A stretch of DNA of 64,000 nucleotides from Pseudoips prasinana (lineage: Eukaryota; Arthropoda; Insecta; Lepidoptera; Nolidae). The notes under the pieces were generated by a model, which did not search any database, had not been told where the DNA came from, and saw nothing but the letters and a program-made list of their open reading frames with translations. This document shows positions 10,901 through 24,482 of the stretch, piece by piece. Positions within the stretch are counted from its first letter, which is position 1; the number at the start of each line of letters is the position of its first letter. The position numbers and the translations under genes are program-made. The stretch is taken from contig OX621264.1 of the NCBI GenBank assembly GCA_951640165.1, positions 5,895,001 through 5,959,000 on the forward strand, in the 5' to 3' direction.

Positions 10901-13900
10901 GCTGGGAAACAACAAAAGTAGTATAGTAATAATAATCACTTTACTTCCAAAAAGTCAATAGCTTCGGCTCGCGTATGTTAGTATTCTAAATTTTTCTGCT
11001 TTAGGCTACAGTCATATATAGGTACAGAGTTATTTGTAAAACACCAACAACCTCGCAATACTCGATAGCTAACACCATAAGCAACAACTTTTGTTCTACG
11101 AGTTCGGACATAACTCTACATATAAAATAAAAAATGATTTTCAAAGGTTTTTTTGTACTGTCGTGACATTTGTAGATCTATGTTTCATCATAAAACACAG
11201 GACGGCGCGCGGACCTGTGCGCGTCTTTGCAATGCTCGTAGAGTTATAAACATACATACAAGCGGTAAATTAATACTTATTTTAGTATTAAAACAAAAAT
11301 CTAACAAATTATCAAAAGTTGTACAACAAAAGTTATTGCTTATGGTGTTAGCTGTCTAGTCCTGCGAGGTTGTTGGTGTTTTACAAGTTAACCTGTATAG
11401 ATAATAGTCTTATCTATACATATAAATAAAATTGGAGTGTCTGTTTGTTATGTTGAAATAACCGTTTTTTATTACATGTATATACGGTACATCTACCAAT
11501 ATAACATGTTATACATTTTTGTCGGTGTTCGATGAGAATCATCAATGTGTTAAACATAGTGTACCTATTACGATACCGTCGTATGTGTGTGTCTATATTA
11601 ACGATCTGTAATTATATTTTAAAAGTCACCAGTCGCAAATATACGATCTTACAATCAACACCTCGTTTCTGTTAACGAAATTCCCACAAGCAAAAGTGAA
11701 CCCTATTACGCACAGTCGGTACGTCTGTTTGTTCCGGCTAATCTCTGAAATGGCTGGACCGATTTTGACGGGACTTTTATTGGCAGGTAACTGATGTAAT
11801 AAGGAGTAACGTGGGCTACGTTAATTTGAGAAAAAAAAACTTTTATTTTAGTAAGATTAAGTAATGTTGCAATTAACTTTTTATTACATTCTACGCGGAC
11901 GAAGACAGGGTACGGCTATTGTCATTAAAAAATAACTTAATTTGGAATAACTAATATGAAATTTAGTAGGTAGGTATCACAATACCAATAAAAAAGTGAC
12001 ATTTAATATTAATATTTATTATAGTAAATTACGTAGAATTTTTTAATGGATGTTTTTAAATTTTATTGCATTTGTGATATTGTGAATATATAATAATATT
12101 ATGTTATCTACCTACCTATCTTCTATTTTAAGTTTTAATTTATTTTCCGTATTGCGTATAATTTTAATTATTGACGTGCATAAGTGTACCACGTGTTCCT
12201 AAGTGCAATGAATATATCTGATTCTGAATTAAAAGAAACTAAAGAATCGATTGTTAAGGTCCAACCACACCAAACGGCCCGCATCGGCCAGTATCGCACC
12301 GCACGGACGCGGTCGGATACGGTCGAATGCGACGGCATCCGACCGCGTCCGGCCGGACGTCGCGTCGTCGCATACTACTACCTTCGCTTCTTTTTTAGTT
12401 TCATAGTTTTAAGCCCCAGCGCACCCGGCGAAATCCGAACGCAGGCGGACGGCTCCGAGCGCATTCGGCGGTATGCGAACGTTTGCGCCGGTATCCGAAC
12501 ACATGCGGACGGAGCCGATCGCGTGTCGCGGCATGTCACCGGCTGTGTTTACCCTTGACTTGGTAATATAAACTTTAAACACTGTATACAAGATTTAATT
12601 TCGTTTAAAGATTGTAAAATTCGTTTCGATGCGGGCCGATGCGGGCCGTTTGGTGTGGTTGGACCTTTAGCCGGTACGAAGTTGGCCGGGTCAGCTGGTT
12701 TCAAATATAGCTAGTAAGTTGCTCGAGCATTTTTTCTCTAGGTCTGAACTGTATAGTCAACTACTTACGCAATCCCACAGTATCCGCGACAGCAATCTTC
12801 TCCTTCTTCTCTTTTCTCTTAGCTTCTGCTTTGCTCTCTTCCACGTCAAGCTCGTTAAGTTCAGCGAGCATTCGCTCCTCGCCGTCGAACACGAATTCCC
12901 GCTCAGACACCTTGCGTGTCGATCCTGGGGACAAAAGAAAAAGAAAAAAATTAAAAACCTGTACGAATTGGCTTCCTTGAGTTATTTCCATTTCTATTAT
13001 AATGATAATAATGTCCTCCTATTTTTATTTTTTTTAGGTCAGTGGTCAACAAACGAACAAGTGGGTCACCTGATGGTAAGTGATCACCGCCGCCCATGGA
13101 CACTCGCAACACTAGAGGAGTCGCGGGTGTGTTGCCGGCCTTTAAGAGTCAACAAACAAGTGTTGCTGACCCTTAATGAGCTCTGGCGACCAAAATCCTA
13201 GCCGAATTTCAGCCACGGCGGCCAATCTCAATAGAGATTAGTCATCTGCGCGGGACATACTATAGTGCACAAGTGTGTGCAGAAATACAAGAGCACTTTC
13301 TACATCACTCACATGATCCGATGGAACGCCTAGCGACACGACAGGAAAGAGATCATGTGCAGGGCCGATGGCTTTACGTGCCTACAAGGTGTATAATACC
13401 ACCAACTTCCAAACTTCGGGCTGATGCTGTGAATTTTTTCCGAATAGTCCCATAATTATTTTTGGCACGACCCGGGATTTGATGGGTTGAAATCCCGTGT
13501 CGTGCCAAAAATAATTTTAGAAATTTAAGAAAGAATTTTAAGAACCTCGTTCTCCGCGGGTGACAGCTAACCAACAAAGGATATACCAATTAAATATATT
13601 GAGCTATGAAAGGTGACTTAGCATTCAAAGTGATATGCACCAATTAAACAATTACTAGCTGTGCCCTGGGGTTTCACCTGGGTTAAAATTCATAAATTAT
13701 AGCTTATATGTTATTCCAATATTTAAGCTATATTACTACAAAGTTTCATAAAATTCCGTTCATAGTTTCTGCGTGAAAGAGTAACAAACATCCATACACA
13801 CATGGTGGGAATCGAACACAACCTCTGGATAATCAGAAATTTACGCATTTATAATATAATTATAAATATAATAATAAAATATAATAATATATATATCATC

Positions 13901-14636
13901 AGTTGGCAGTATTAAATATTTAGGGGTGACCTTAGACAGATGTCTAAATTATAAATTACATATTAATATTCTCGTCGGCAGGGTACGTAAACTAATTTAT
14001 ATATTTAAGACTTTGCGCCATATTGCTAATCAAGCAATTATACGCAGTGTATATTATGCTATATGTTTGTCTATTGTCACCTACTGTATTTCCTGCTGGG
14101 GTGGCGCAGCAAAGACAATCCTTATGCCACTCGAAGTGGCACACAGAGCCATACTAAAAGTATCAACATTTAGGCCTATAATGTTCTCAACGAATACGCT
14201 GTATAGCTCGTGTGATGTCCTGAATATACGTCAACTATTTATATTTCATACCATCCTTCTGCAACACAAAAATACTCCATACAAAAAAATAACAAAACGT
14301 CGAAAAGACAAAATTTGTCTTATTCCGAAACCGAATTCATCTTTCACCAAGCGTTTCTCCTATTACTTGGGCCCACACCTATATAATAAAATTAACTTAG
14401 CATACCCAATATACGGTTCCTCTCACTTTACTTGTAAATATTTAATCAAATCATTTCTCCGACAGAAATCCTACGACGAAACGGAAGAATTCCTACTGTA
14501 ATTACTTTAAATTACTTTAAATAAGTAAATACATGTGTTACATATTATACATAAATTCAATCTGCCCACATTCATTTCTTAATACGATTATTATCACACG
14601 CTTTATATATTTACTATATTTATCTAGCAGTACAAT

Positions 14637-14677
<41 letters not shown>

Positions 14678-17600
14678 ACACACACATTTAAGCACACACA
14701 GACACACCATTTTACTGCATGTTATTTGTAATTTAATTTAGTATCTAAGTAACTGTAAACTAATATCTATACACATGTGAACTATTATTGTTAATGTGCA
14801 TACCAAAGGGAAGCGGACTGTTGTTCCTTACTACAGGTTAGTAATTAACCTATCAAGGATAGCAGAACTACCCCCACAAGATTGTATAAAAAATAGATGT
14901 AAGAACTGCCATGTGAAACTATTAGTTGTAACAACAATCACTTTTTATGCAAATAAAGATATTATTATTATTATATTATTATAATTACAATAGAATTAAT
15001 ACGGTAATGAGTCTGATTGAATAATGGATATAAACTTGGCCACTTGTTCTACCTTCTTTCTCGTCCTTCTGCGGTGTTCCCCCACTTCCTCCGGAGCCGG
15101 AGAGCAGTTCCTTCAACTCCTGCTCCAACTCTGCTGCGTCAAAGTCATCTACTGTTGATCCCAGCGCTTTCTCCACCTCATTGTACTCATCCATTACCTA
15201 TATGGTAAACACAAACTATTATTAGCAACATAATAAATAATAGTTAAAAAAAACTAAAAAACACGCTTTATATAAAATTCAACAAAAATTAAAAATAAAT
15301 TATATGGAAAATAGTGTCAAAAAACATATATTTCATTGTAAAAAAAGCATGGGGTGATGGTGTTAATAGTTATAAATATTTTTCTGACAGAAATGAGTAG
15401 AAAAATTATTATTTTAAAAAGCACCCCACGCTTTTTTTAACATATAACATATTTTTTTACACTACTTTCAATTTAAATTTATTTTCTATGTTTTAGTTGA
15501 ATTTTATATAAAGCATGTTTTTTATTTAATTTTGTAAAATAATATTTATTTTTTTTATTTTTGTCACATTCAATTCAAATTAGTGTATTGTCATCGGTCC
15601 GCGATAAATCTACAAAATTTGTATGAAATCTGACCGTTTAAAGTGGGTCAAAATCGCGTCTAAAGGAGTCAGTTACAAATTCACAAGTGAAGCTAATATA
15701 AAGCATGTAAAAATAGACACGTCATGTAATAAGATCACCAAAAATATCAACATCATCATAACACCTGTAAAAAGTCCACCGCTGGACAAACCCCCTCCCG
15801 TCCCTCCAAGAACCATCTTGGAGATATGCCATTATCGCCACGCTTGGCAGACAGGTTGGCGATCGCAGTAAGATGGTCATAGTACACAGAAGGAAGCTGC
15901 TGCCCGTCCTCTGGTAGATATTCCCTCGGGTCTACTTTTATGCCCCCCACAGGATGAGATGAGGTGATGATATGCTGATATTCTCCGCCCACACCATCGC
16001 TCATACCTAGATGCTCTCACTTTATGAATTATAGCCTATATGTTACTTGGATATATAAGCAATATTATACTACAAAGTTTCATCAAAATCTGTTTGGTAG
16101 TTTTTGCGTGAAAGAGTAACAAACATCTATACATATAATAATAATAATATCCTGAGACATTATTTACACACGGCAATCTGATCCTAAACTAAGCAGAGCT
16201 TGTACTATGGAAACCAGATAACTTTATTGGTGTCTGAGGTTAACAAGTTATATGGTATGGATTGTACCTCTTTCAAGTCATCCAAAGTATCAAGGACTGC
16301 GTCTTCAGCGAGTCCATTTTCCTTCATGTTCTTCTTCATGGCCTCAGAACTCGTCCTGAGAAACAATTAAAAACATTATTATTGCAGGCGATACTGTCTC
16401 TTACACCAAAACAGACAGTCGATGTTTTTATTTATTTTAAACTTTATACACAACAATGTACAAAGGCGGACTTAATGCCGAAGGCATTCTCTGCCAGTCA
16501 ACCTTGGGGTGATGCAGAGATTACATGGTAGGTGCACTAAGGCTGAGATCTATAGAGCGTACTTAGACTTTGCTCAAACTTTACTTACGTAAAACTTTGC
16601 TAAATGTATGCTAAGCTTATACTTTGATTTGGTATTTATAGCCTTTTTGAAGTTAAGATTATGCTTAGCATAAGCTAAGACAGACAAAGGCAAAACACCA
16701 ATTGTAATTTCGTTACATGCATTAACTTCGGTCTAAGTAAAGTCTGAGCAAAGTCTAAGTACGCTCTATAGATCTCAGCCTAAGAGCTTAAAAAGTAAGA
16801 CTGAGAGTAAAAATGTAGATACTTCATACAATCAATTCCCGCGCAGGACTACTATTTGTGTGACCCATAAATAGTTGTCCTGAGTCTGGATGTACTTTGT
16901 GTCCGTCAATTTATGTTTGTAAGGTACCCCAGGACACGGGGACCAATTCTACTGGTGCAGATGTCTTCTTAAAAAAGAAACTTAAATGAGATTTGACGTA
17001 AGCAGCGGTTAAGACGGAATCGATTTAAATTAAATCTGATACACAGATAGTCTAGCTAGACCCTGGGAAAGGACATAGGCTAGTTTAAAATGCGAAAAAG
17101 GGGTTGTAAGAGGTTGAAAGTTGGGGATGAAAATTTTTTATGGAAGTATCGTCATGTTTAGAACGTGAACCTTGAAAATTATTTTTGAGGCTGTTGATTT
17201 GATATAAATAAATATGAAAAGATATAAAATATTAGAGATATTCTGATGTCACATTTACAGAGTCATTACATAATGTGCGGACGACGTCGCGGGCACAGCT
17301 AGTAATAGAATAAAATGAAACTCTTTTTTTATTAATTTTTGTACACACAAAACAGACAATAAATTGATAGAAGTACGAAGAAATGATGAGTACAAAGGTA
17401 CTGCCTATTTAGCAAGAAATTTCTGGACGACAACAGGAGAAAATTTAGAAAACCATTATAATGTGTGTAGGTCTATAATACACTTACATGCTAATAATTA
17501 CTCAAATACATATAAATATTATATCCAATTTAGACTTAACAATATATTTAATACTAATAATACATTCCATGAGGATGAAATGGAAAGATAGTGATTTTAC

Positions 17601-20600
17601 ACTTGTCTTTTTAAAGAGTTAATGGTTTTGCTGTTTCGTATGTTTGGCGGATGATAGTATCACAATCTAACTGCATGAACAGTAAAGTAGTAGGAATAAA
17701 AATCAGTTTTATGGATGGGAAGTTTTCTCCATCCATAAAACTGATTGACTGATGAAGATCTATACAGAGCATCAGTTGGATATTTAAAAGAAAACCGTCT
17801 CACAGATTGGACGGGTACAGAGAATTATATACGAAATCGAAGAGGAAACCACTTGAGGTTTTTACGGAACTTGGAAACATGGTCAAACTTTTTCAGTCCA
17901 AATACATAGCGAATGCATAGATTTTGTAGACGCTCAAGTTTATTTAGAAGCTCTTCAGTAGCGTCTACATATATTGTTATATTGTCAAACTCTTACCTAT
18001 AAGTGTCGACGATAGCGACGTTCACATGTACATCCCTCATTTGCTGCAACAGATGTCTGACATTCTCCAGCGCGGTAATAGATTTATCCAGGCGCTGATT
18101 TGCTTTGTGTTTTCTGCGCAAGTGATTCTTGGCCTGTAAAGATAATACGACAATGATTATAAACCAAAATTTTTGTTATAAAGCCTTATTTATTCGTAAT
18201 GCATAGCGTAAATAAATATATTGTGGCGAGCGGTGGGTCAGGGGTACTGTTGAAAATGACTAAAGTGACTGAATTAGACTGACTGTCATTTACGGTAAAA
18301 TTGGTCAAAAATGGTCATTAACTGAAAAAAATGGTCATTTTCTGTCAATTTGATTTCAGTAATATTTTAGTACCTTTTAAGTTTATGTCGTTGATAAAAG
18401 TCTACAACTTCTAAATTGAAACAAAGAAGTGTTTTTTATTACTTATAGTATTATTATATCGTGTTAATCATTTTACATTTCGAATCATGCGTGCATTTAA
18501 GACAAAATGGCAACGTCGCATCGCCTCGCGCATCGACTTTGATGTCGTCTTATTCTCTCATGAAATACATACATACATAGACTCACGCCTGTTTCCCAGA
18601 GGGGTAGGCAGAGACAACGGATTTCCATTTGTCACGATCTTTGCATACTTCTTTTGCCTCGATTACTGACATTATATTCTTCATACATGCTCGCCGGTTT
18701 AGGGTACTTCTGACCTGCCCTTTCTTGAGAACATCTCCAATTTGGTCAGAGAATGTTCGACGTGGTCTTCCCCTTCCGGTTGTCCCATTCACACAGGCCA
18801 GGTATACTTCTTTTGTCAATCTTCTTTCATTCATCCTTTCTAAATGGCCAAACCATCTCAGCATGCCTTTTTCAATCTTTGTGACTACATCCTCTTTCAC
18901 ACCACAACGCTCTCTTACATCAGTATTTCGAATTCTGTCTCTCAAAGTCACACCACACATACTTCTCAGAGCTCTCATTTCCACTGCATTTATTTTACTT
19001 TCATTCTTTTTCTGCCATACCCAACTTTCACTTCCATACATTAAAGTTGGCACTAACACTCCATCGTGCACGGCTAGTCGAGCCTTCTTTGATACTTGCC
19101 GGCTACTCATAAAGGCGTGTAGTGCCCCATTCACTCTATTCCCCGCATTTACTCTTCTAACAATATCTTTTTCATATTTCCCATCTCTCGTAAACAAAGT
19201 TCCCAAATATACAAACTCATTCACCTGTTCGACTTTCTCTCCTCCAATCACAATATCACACGTTGTCGTGTATTCATCCCTCTCAAATACCATTACTTTC
19301 GTCTTACCTACATTCATTTTCATCCCTTTCCTTTCAAAAGCTTCATGCATATTTGTTACCATCACCTGCAACTCGTCCGCAGATGATGCAAGTAGAACTT
19401 GATCATCAGCGTACAGCAGACATTTGATGAGTAACTCATTCATCCTTACACCGCATTCACTTTCTTTCAAATCTTTTAAACAGCTATCCATGAATAGGTT
19501 AAACAACCACGGTGACGCTACACATCCCTGTCTAACACCCTTTTGGATGCTAAACCTCTCATGAAATAATACAAAATAAAACGTTACTTCATTTAAACTT
19601 GCATATAAATTGGGTACCTAAATAAATAAATAATTGGGTACCTAGTAGTCAAGAATAGACAATAATATTTGAGTCAAATTTGAGTCAAAAAAATGGTAGC
19701 ATTAAAGCGCGACCGTCGTTATTAACACAAGGTCCGTCATAATAATAATACCTTTAATAAAGACAGAACCATTGACAATATGTAGTAAAAATATTAGACT
19801 TAAACTAGATAATTAAACATAATCTCTTGACAATAACTTGATACGAGCTAGCTAAATATCATTTCTGTAATAAAATAAATTTTATAAATGTTTTCATACA
19901 AGATGTACCTAAATATCTATGTTACTAGAAATAATATCTAATGTATACAACTATATTACTACAAACATGTTCTGACTATTTACAAGCGCTTTTTTAAAGT
20001 CTACGTGAATAAAAAAAAAAAAAAAAAAATTGACTGAATTTGACCAGTCATTTAAGGTTTATGACAATTGTGACTAGTCATATTCAGTCATTTTAAACCT
20101 CTAGTCAGGGGATTGAAAAAGAAACTAATGTTTGCACAGGGACTGCAATCTGATCCCAAACTTGGCAGAACCAGGTTTATTATAAAGTGAACGTTTTTCG
20201 ATATGGGCTTTTTTGAGATGGAAAAAACCAATCAACCCAAAAATTTTAAGTAACTTAAGTGGTAGACAATTATAATAATAATAATGTCCTCCCAGCCGAA
20301 TTTCGGCCACGGCGGCCAGATTAGCCATCTGCGCGGGACATATTATAGTGCTCAAGTGTGTGCGCAAACACAGGAGCACTTTCGGTTCCATCACTCTCAT
20401 GATCCGATGGGACGCCTAGCGACACGACCGGAAAGAGGTCAGGCCCAGGACCGACGGCTTTACGTGCTCTCCGAGGCACGGGTCTATAATACCGCCAGCT
20501 CCCAGACTTCCGGCTGATGCTGAGAAATTTTTCTTTTAAAAGAAATGTCCCAAAATCACCTTTGACCTGACCTTGGATTTGAACCCAGGACCTCGTTATC

Positions 20601-22068
20601 TGGGGGTGAACACGCTACCGCTAGACCAACGAGGCAGTCAACAACGAGGTAGACAATTAACGAAGCTATAACAATATGTAGCTATAAAAAAACTCATGAC
20701 AGGGAGACGAAAGGTGAGACCATCTACATACTCAGTGACAGCCAGGCTACATTAAAGCCCTGATGTCACACAAAATCGAATCAAAATTAATACAGAACTG
20801 TATCACGGCTCTGAACAAACTTGGCACTAAAAACAAAGTCAAACTCTTATGGGTACCAGGCCATACAGGAATAGAAGGCAACGAAAAAGCAGATGCACTG
20901 GCTAGGAAGGGATCTGGAAGTCAGTTCTGTGGACCAGAACCGTGCGTAGGGATCCTCCAAATGTAATAGGAGCAATCCTTAAAAAGTCAAGCAAGCAATC
21001 CACAAAGTAAAAGTCAAAAATTATTTATTCCGTAAAAAAATTACATTTATGTGGAATCGTCATATTTTTTTACCCTCCCGTGCAGAGCATTACGTGGCAG
21101 TTACTGAGAAACACTGACAGAAAACTCAGTAGGAATCCTTTTCTAAAATAAAATATACTGAAGATTAATTACAATCATGTGTGTTGACGCCCAGCAACTC
21201 CAATCCCAAGCACTTTTATCACTTAAATAATCAGAAATTTTGTAATATGCCCTGCTACACAATTAGACTTTAATAATTATTTTAAATTTATTCGTAGACA
21301 ATTCTCTAATATCATTGGGAAGTTTGTTATAGAATCTAAGCACAACTAAATGCGGACCAAAATCAAGGAACTTAAACACTCCAAACAACTCATAAAAAGA
21401 GTAGAAAAGAGCTGGTAATTTGGAAATACAGCAGAAACCAGCTACGACTAATAGTAGCAGTATTCACGGGCCACTACAGCACCAACTACCACCTACACAA
21501 ACTGGGACTGTCGAATAGCCTGATCTGCAGGACCTGTGGGGAAGAAAATGAAACAATGCTGGATATCTCTACATCTACATACACATATAAATAAAATGTC
21601 TGTTTGTTACATTGAAATAAAACATAATTTACTACATAATATATACGGTACATACATCAAAATAATATTTTTTACAATTTTTGTTCCAGGTAATCTCTGA
21701 AATGGCTGGACCGATTTTGACGGGACTTTTATTGGCAGGTAGCTGATGTAATAAGGATTATTATTTTAGAAAAAACCATTTGTTTTTATATAAAACTTAC
21801 AGCAAGTTTGTTACCCATCTTGAGTGTGGCGCGAGCGTCGTCCTCAGCGACTTTCACGTCTCTCGTCAAGCGTAGGACTTCGCCCTCCAGCCGTGTCTCA
21901 GCACACATCAGCCTCACTAAAGCCTCGTCAGTTTCCGTCACTGGCGTCGCTTTCTTGTCTGGCTCAGCTGTTATAGAAGAACAAAATAAAATCATATTGT
22001 AAAACACCAACAAACTCGCGGGACTAAATAGCTAACACCATAACCCGCCATGAGCCACGGTACCTTGC

Positions 22069-22142
<74 letters not shown>

Positions 22143-24450
22143 CAATTACAGTTTATTTAAAATAAAAGCATGATGAAGAGATGAGAATAATAATTTAAAT
22201 GCTATTAAAATATAAGTATAATAAACTAATAAATACATAATAAATAAATATATAATGAAATCTCTAAGTTTTATCATATGATAATATTTAATAACGGATC
22301 CCGGTATATTCCACTGGAGATCCTGGACTCCCTCCACTCCCACTCCAGAGAAAAAAATGTCCATAAGGATTTTCCCATGATAAGAATTACAAGCTCTGCT
22401 CAGTTTGGGATCAGATAGAAGAGTGTTACTTGTCCCAAGATATTTAATTGCCACATTAATGTAACCATTTTAAAAGCTAGATAGGTTAAAAGATATTGTG
22501 TTTAAACTAGCTGTGCCCCGCGGTTTTACCCACATTAAATTTTATAAATTATCATAGCTCGTCCCCGTAGGTGACAGCTTGATAATATGTAGCCTTTATG
22601 TTGAACGGACCTTTTAGTAATATTTAGTATATCCATGCAGTACTTTTTGAGGGACAGATAAACAGACACACAGACAAAAATTCTAAAAACTATATTTTTG
22701 GCTTCAATATCAATTGAAGATAGCACCCGAAGTATCCTTTTAAAAAAATATTCAATGTTTTGACTTTCCTACGATTTTATTATATGCATAGATTTATCCC
22801 AGCATACATTGTTTTGTTATATATCAAGTCGGAAGGTTATCTTACTAACGGAATTTGGAGGGTATTCTAATATATGTAACCTTTAGCCTCCACAAAATGT
22901 ATCACACTAATATTATAAAGGCGAAATTTTACACAAATAATATAATTAAATAAATAAATCGCGGATGGAATAGTATGCTTTTTCCAGGAGCCTCAGTCTG
23001 AGATGGTTTTTAAACTTTGCTGCTGAAAAGTCTCTAATATTTGGGGCAAAGCAATCAACACTTCCACACACATAGCCTAGGAACTTTTTTGAAATTATGT
23101 TGTATTAGGCTTACAACTGATGACAAGTCGTCTTGCGAGGAAATCATCTTTAGCTATAGTAAATAACTGTTGCTGTGTTTTCACAAATACACCAATTTCA
23201 AAAATGTACAAATGGCGGGCCTGTTGGCGTGGTTGGTAGATACGCTGCCTTTCACGCCGGAGGTCGTGGGTTCGATTCCCACCCGGGACAAATATTTGTG
23301 TGCATGAACATGTCTGTTTGTCCTGAGTCTGGGTGTAAATTATCTATATAAGTATGTATTTACAGAAGAAAAATAGTATATGTAGTATATCAGTTATCTG
23401 GTTTCCATAGTACAAGCTCTGCTTAGTTTGGGATCAGATGACCGTGTGTGAATAATGTCCCAGGATATTATTATTATTACAAATATCCTAAGGCATCATT
23501 TTGAGACATATTCATGCACACAAATATCTGTGCTAGGTGAGAATCGAGCCCACGTGAATGGTAAGTATCTACAAACCACGCCAACCATATTCAACATGTA
23601 ATTTAATTAACGCACATCCTGAAATAAGTTGTTCAGAATCGTTTACTGAATCGATTTATATCAATTTTAATATAGGTAATTTAATTTCCCAAAATAAATA
23701 AAACTACGGAAATTATCGTTATATTAACCCTGTACAGTCAAAACAATTTGAAATGGAACGTAAGTCAAAGTAATAAGACTTTTAAATAGCAGTTTTATTT
23801 GTATTCATACAAATTCCATCAATCAATACAAAATAAAGAAAAATAAACTTTATTCCAAGAAACTAATTTAGTAAATAACAATGCATACATGTTACATTAA
23901 AAATTCAGTGTATGTATTATGATTACAACATAATATTCTAATTGGGGTGTTTGGGGGTGTGCGTTAATTACGTTACAAGTTGCATATAGCTGAGTGAAAT
24001 CTAGAGATTGATCACTTACCTAGTTTTACAACATCTCCCTTCTTCACAGCAGAACCCTGAGACACAAGGTAGCCAAGAAGCATCTCAAATGTGTCCCTCC
24101 CATTCTGCCACTCACAGTTTCTCATCAACTCTTCAATGGTACCCATACGCTCGAGGCCTGGGGGGTAATTTTGTAGGAGTTGTGTTGCTTGTTCCTTTAA
24201 AAGAAACATGAAAAATTAATGCTAATCCACTTGTTTCTCCTTCTTCTATCTTCTAAAAAGTTTCAAACATAACTGCAACTCCTGTAAGCCAGGATCAACA
24301 GTGGCACACAATGAAATGACATTGAGCGGTGAGGCTCAGGCATGTCCCGGGGAATCACTTTAACTGTCTGGGATCCTGCAACGAATTTAATTAGAGTTCG
24401 AAAATAAATAGTTCCGTTTCTCTCCAGAGCAAATCAGGAGACAGAATGAC

Positions 24451-24482
<32 letters not shown>

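Larger units (their letters stand above)
18245..20103. mobile_element. hAT element (8-bp target duplication) hosting two insertions
   Basis: Flanked by GTCAGGGG at 18237-18244 and 20104-20111. Inverted ends TACTGTTGAAAATGACT and TAGAGGTTTAAAATGACT. TGACT/AGTCA motifs are repeated near both ends. Without the RTE-like LINE (18566-19556) and retroposon (19693-20030) it is about 530 bp with no transposase. Confidence 0.8.

Noticed and set aside
12184..12558. 124-codon plus-strand ORF
   Set aside because: It runs through the GC-rich MITE; stops are rare there because of composition, and the first part is unrelated AT-rich DNA.
10019..12924. Separate downstream gene made of exons 8-11
   Set aside because: All phases fit the upstream SNF7 exons and the last exon ends in an ESCRT-III MIM1 motif, so one gene is simpler. 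Transcript data could still change this.
18629..19402. 257-codon plus-strand ORF
   Set aside because: Antisense shadow of the RTE-like reverse transcriptase on the minus strand.
23216..23290. Functional tRNA gene
   Set aside because: Box A and B are present, but no complete acceptor and anticodon stems can be drawn and the sequence continues into a SINE body. The same applies to the heads at 2860-2930, 7062-7122, 9028-9095, 20590-20645, 34795-34885, 39465-39530 and 58618-58690.
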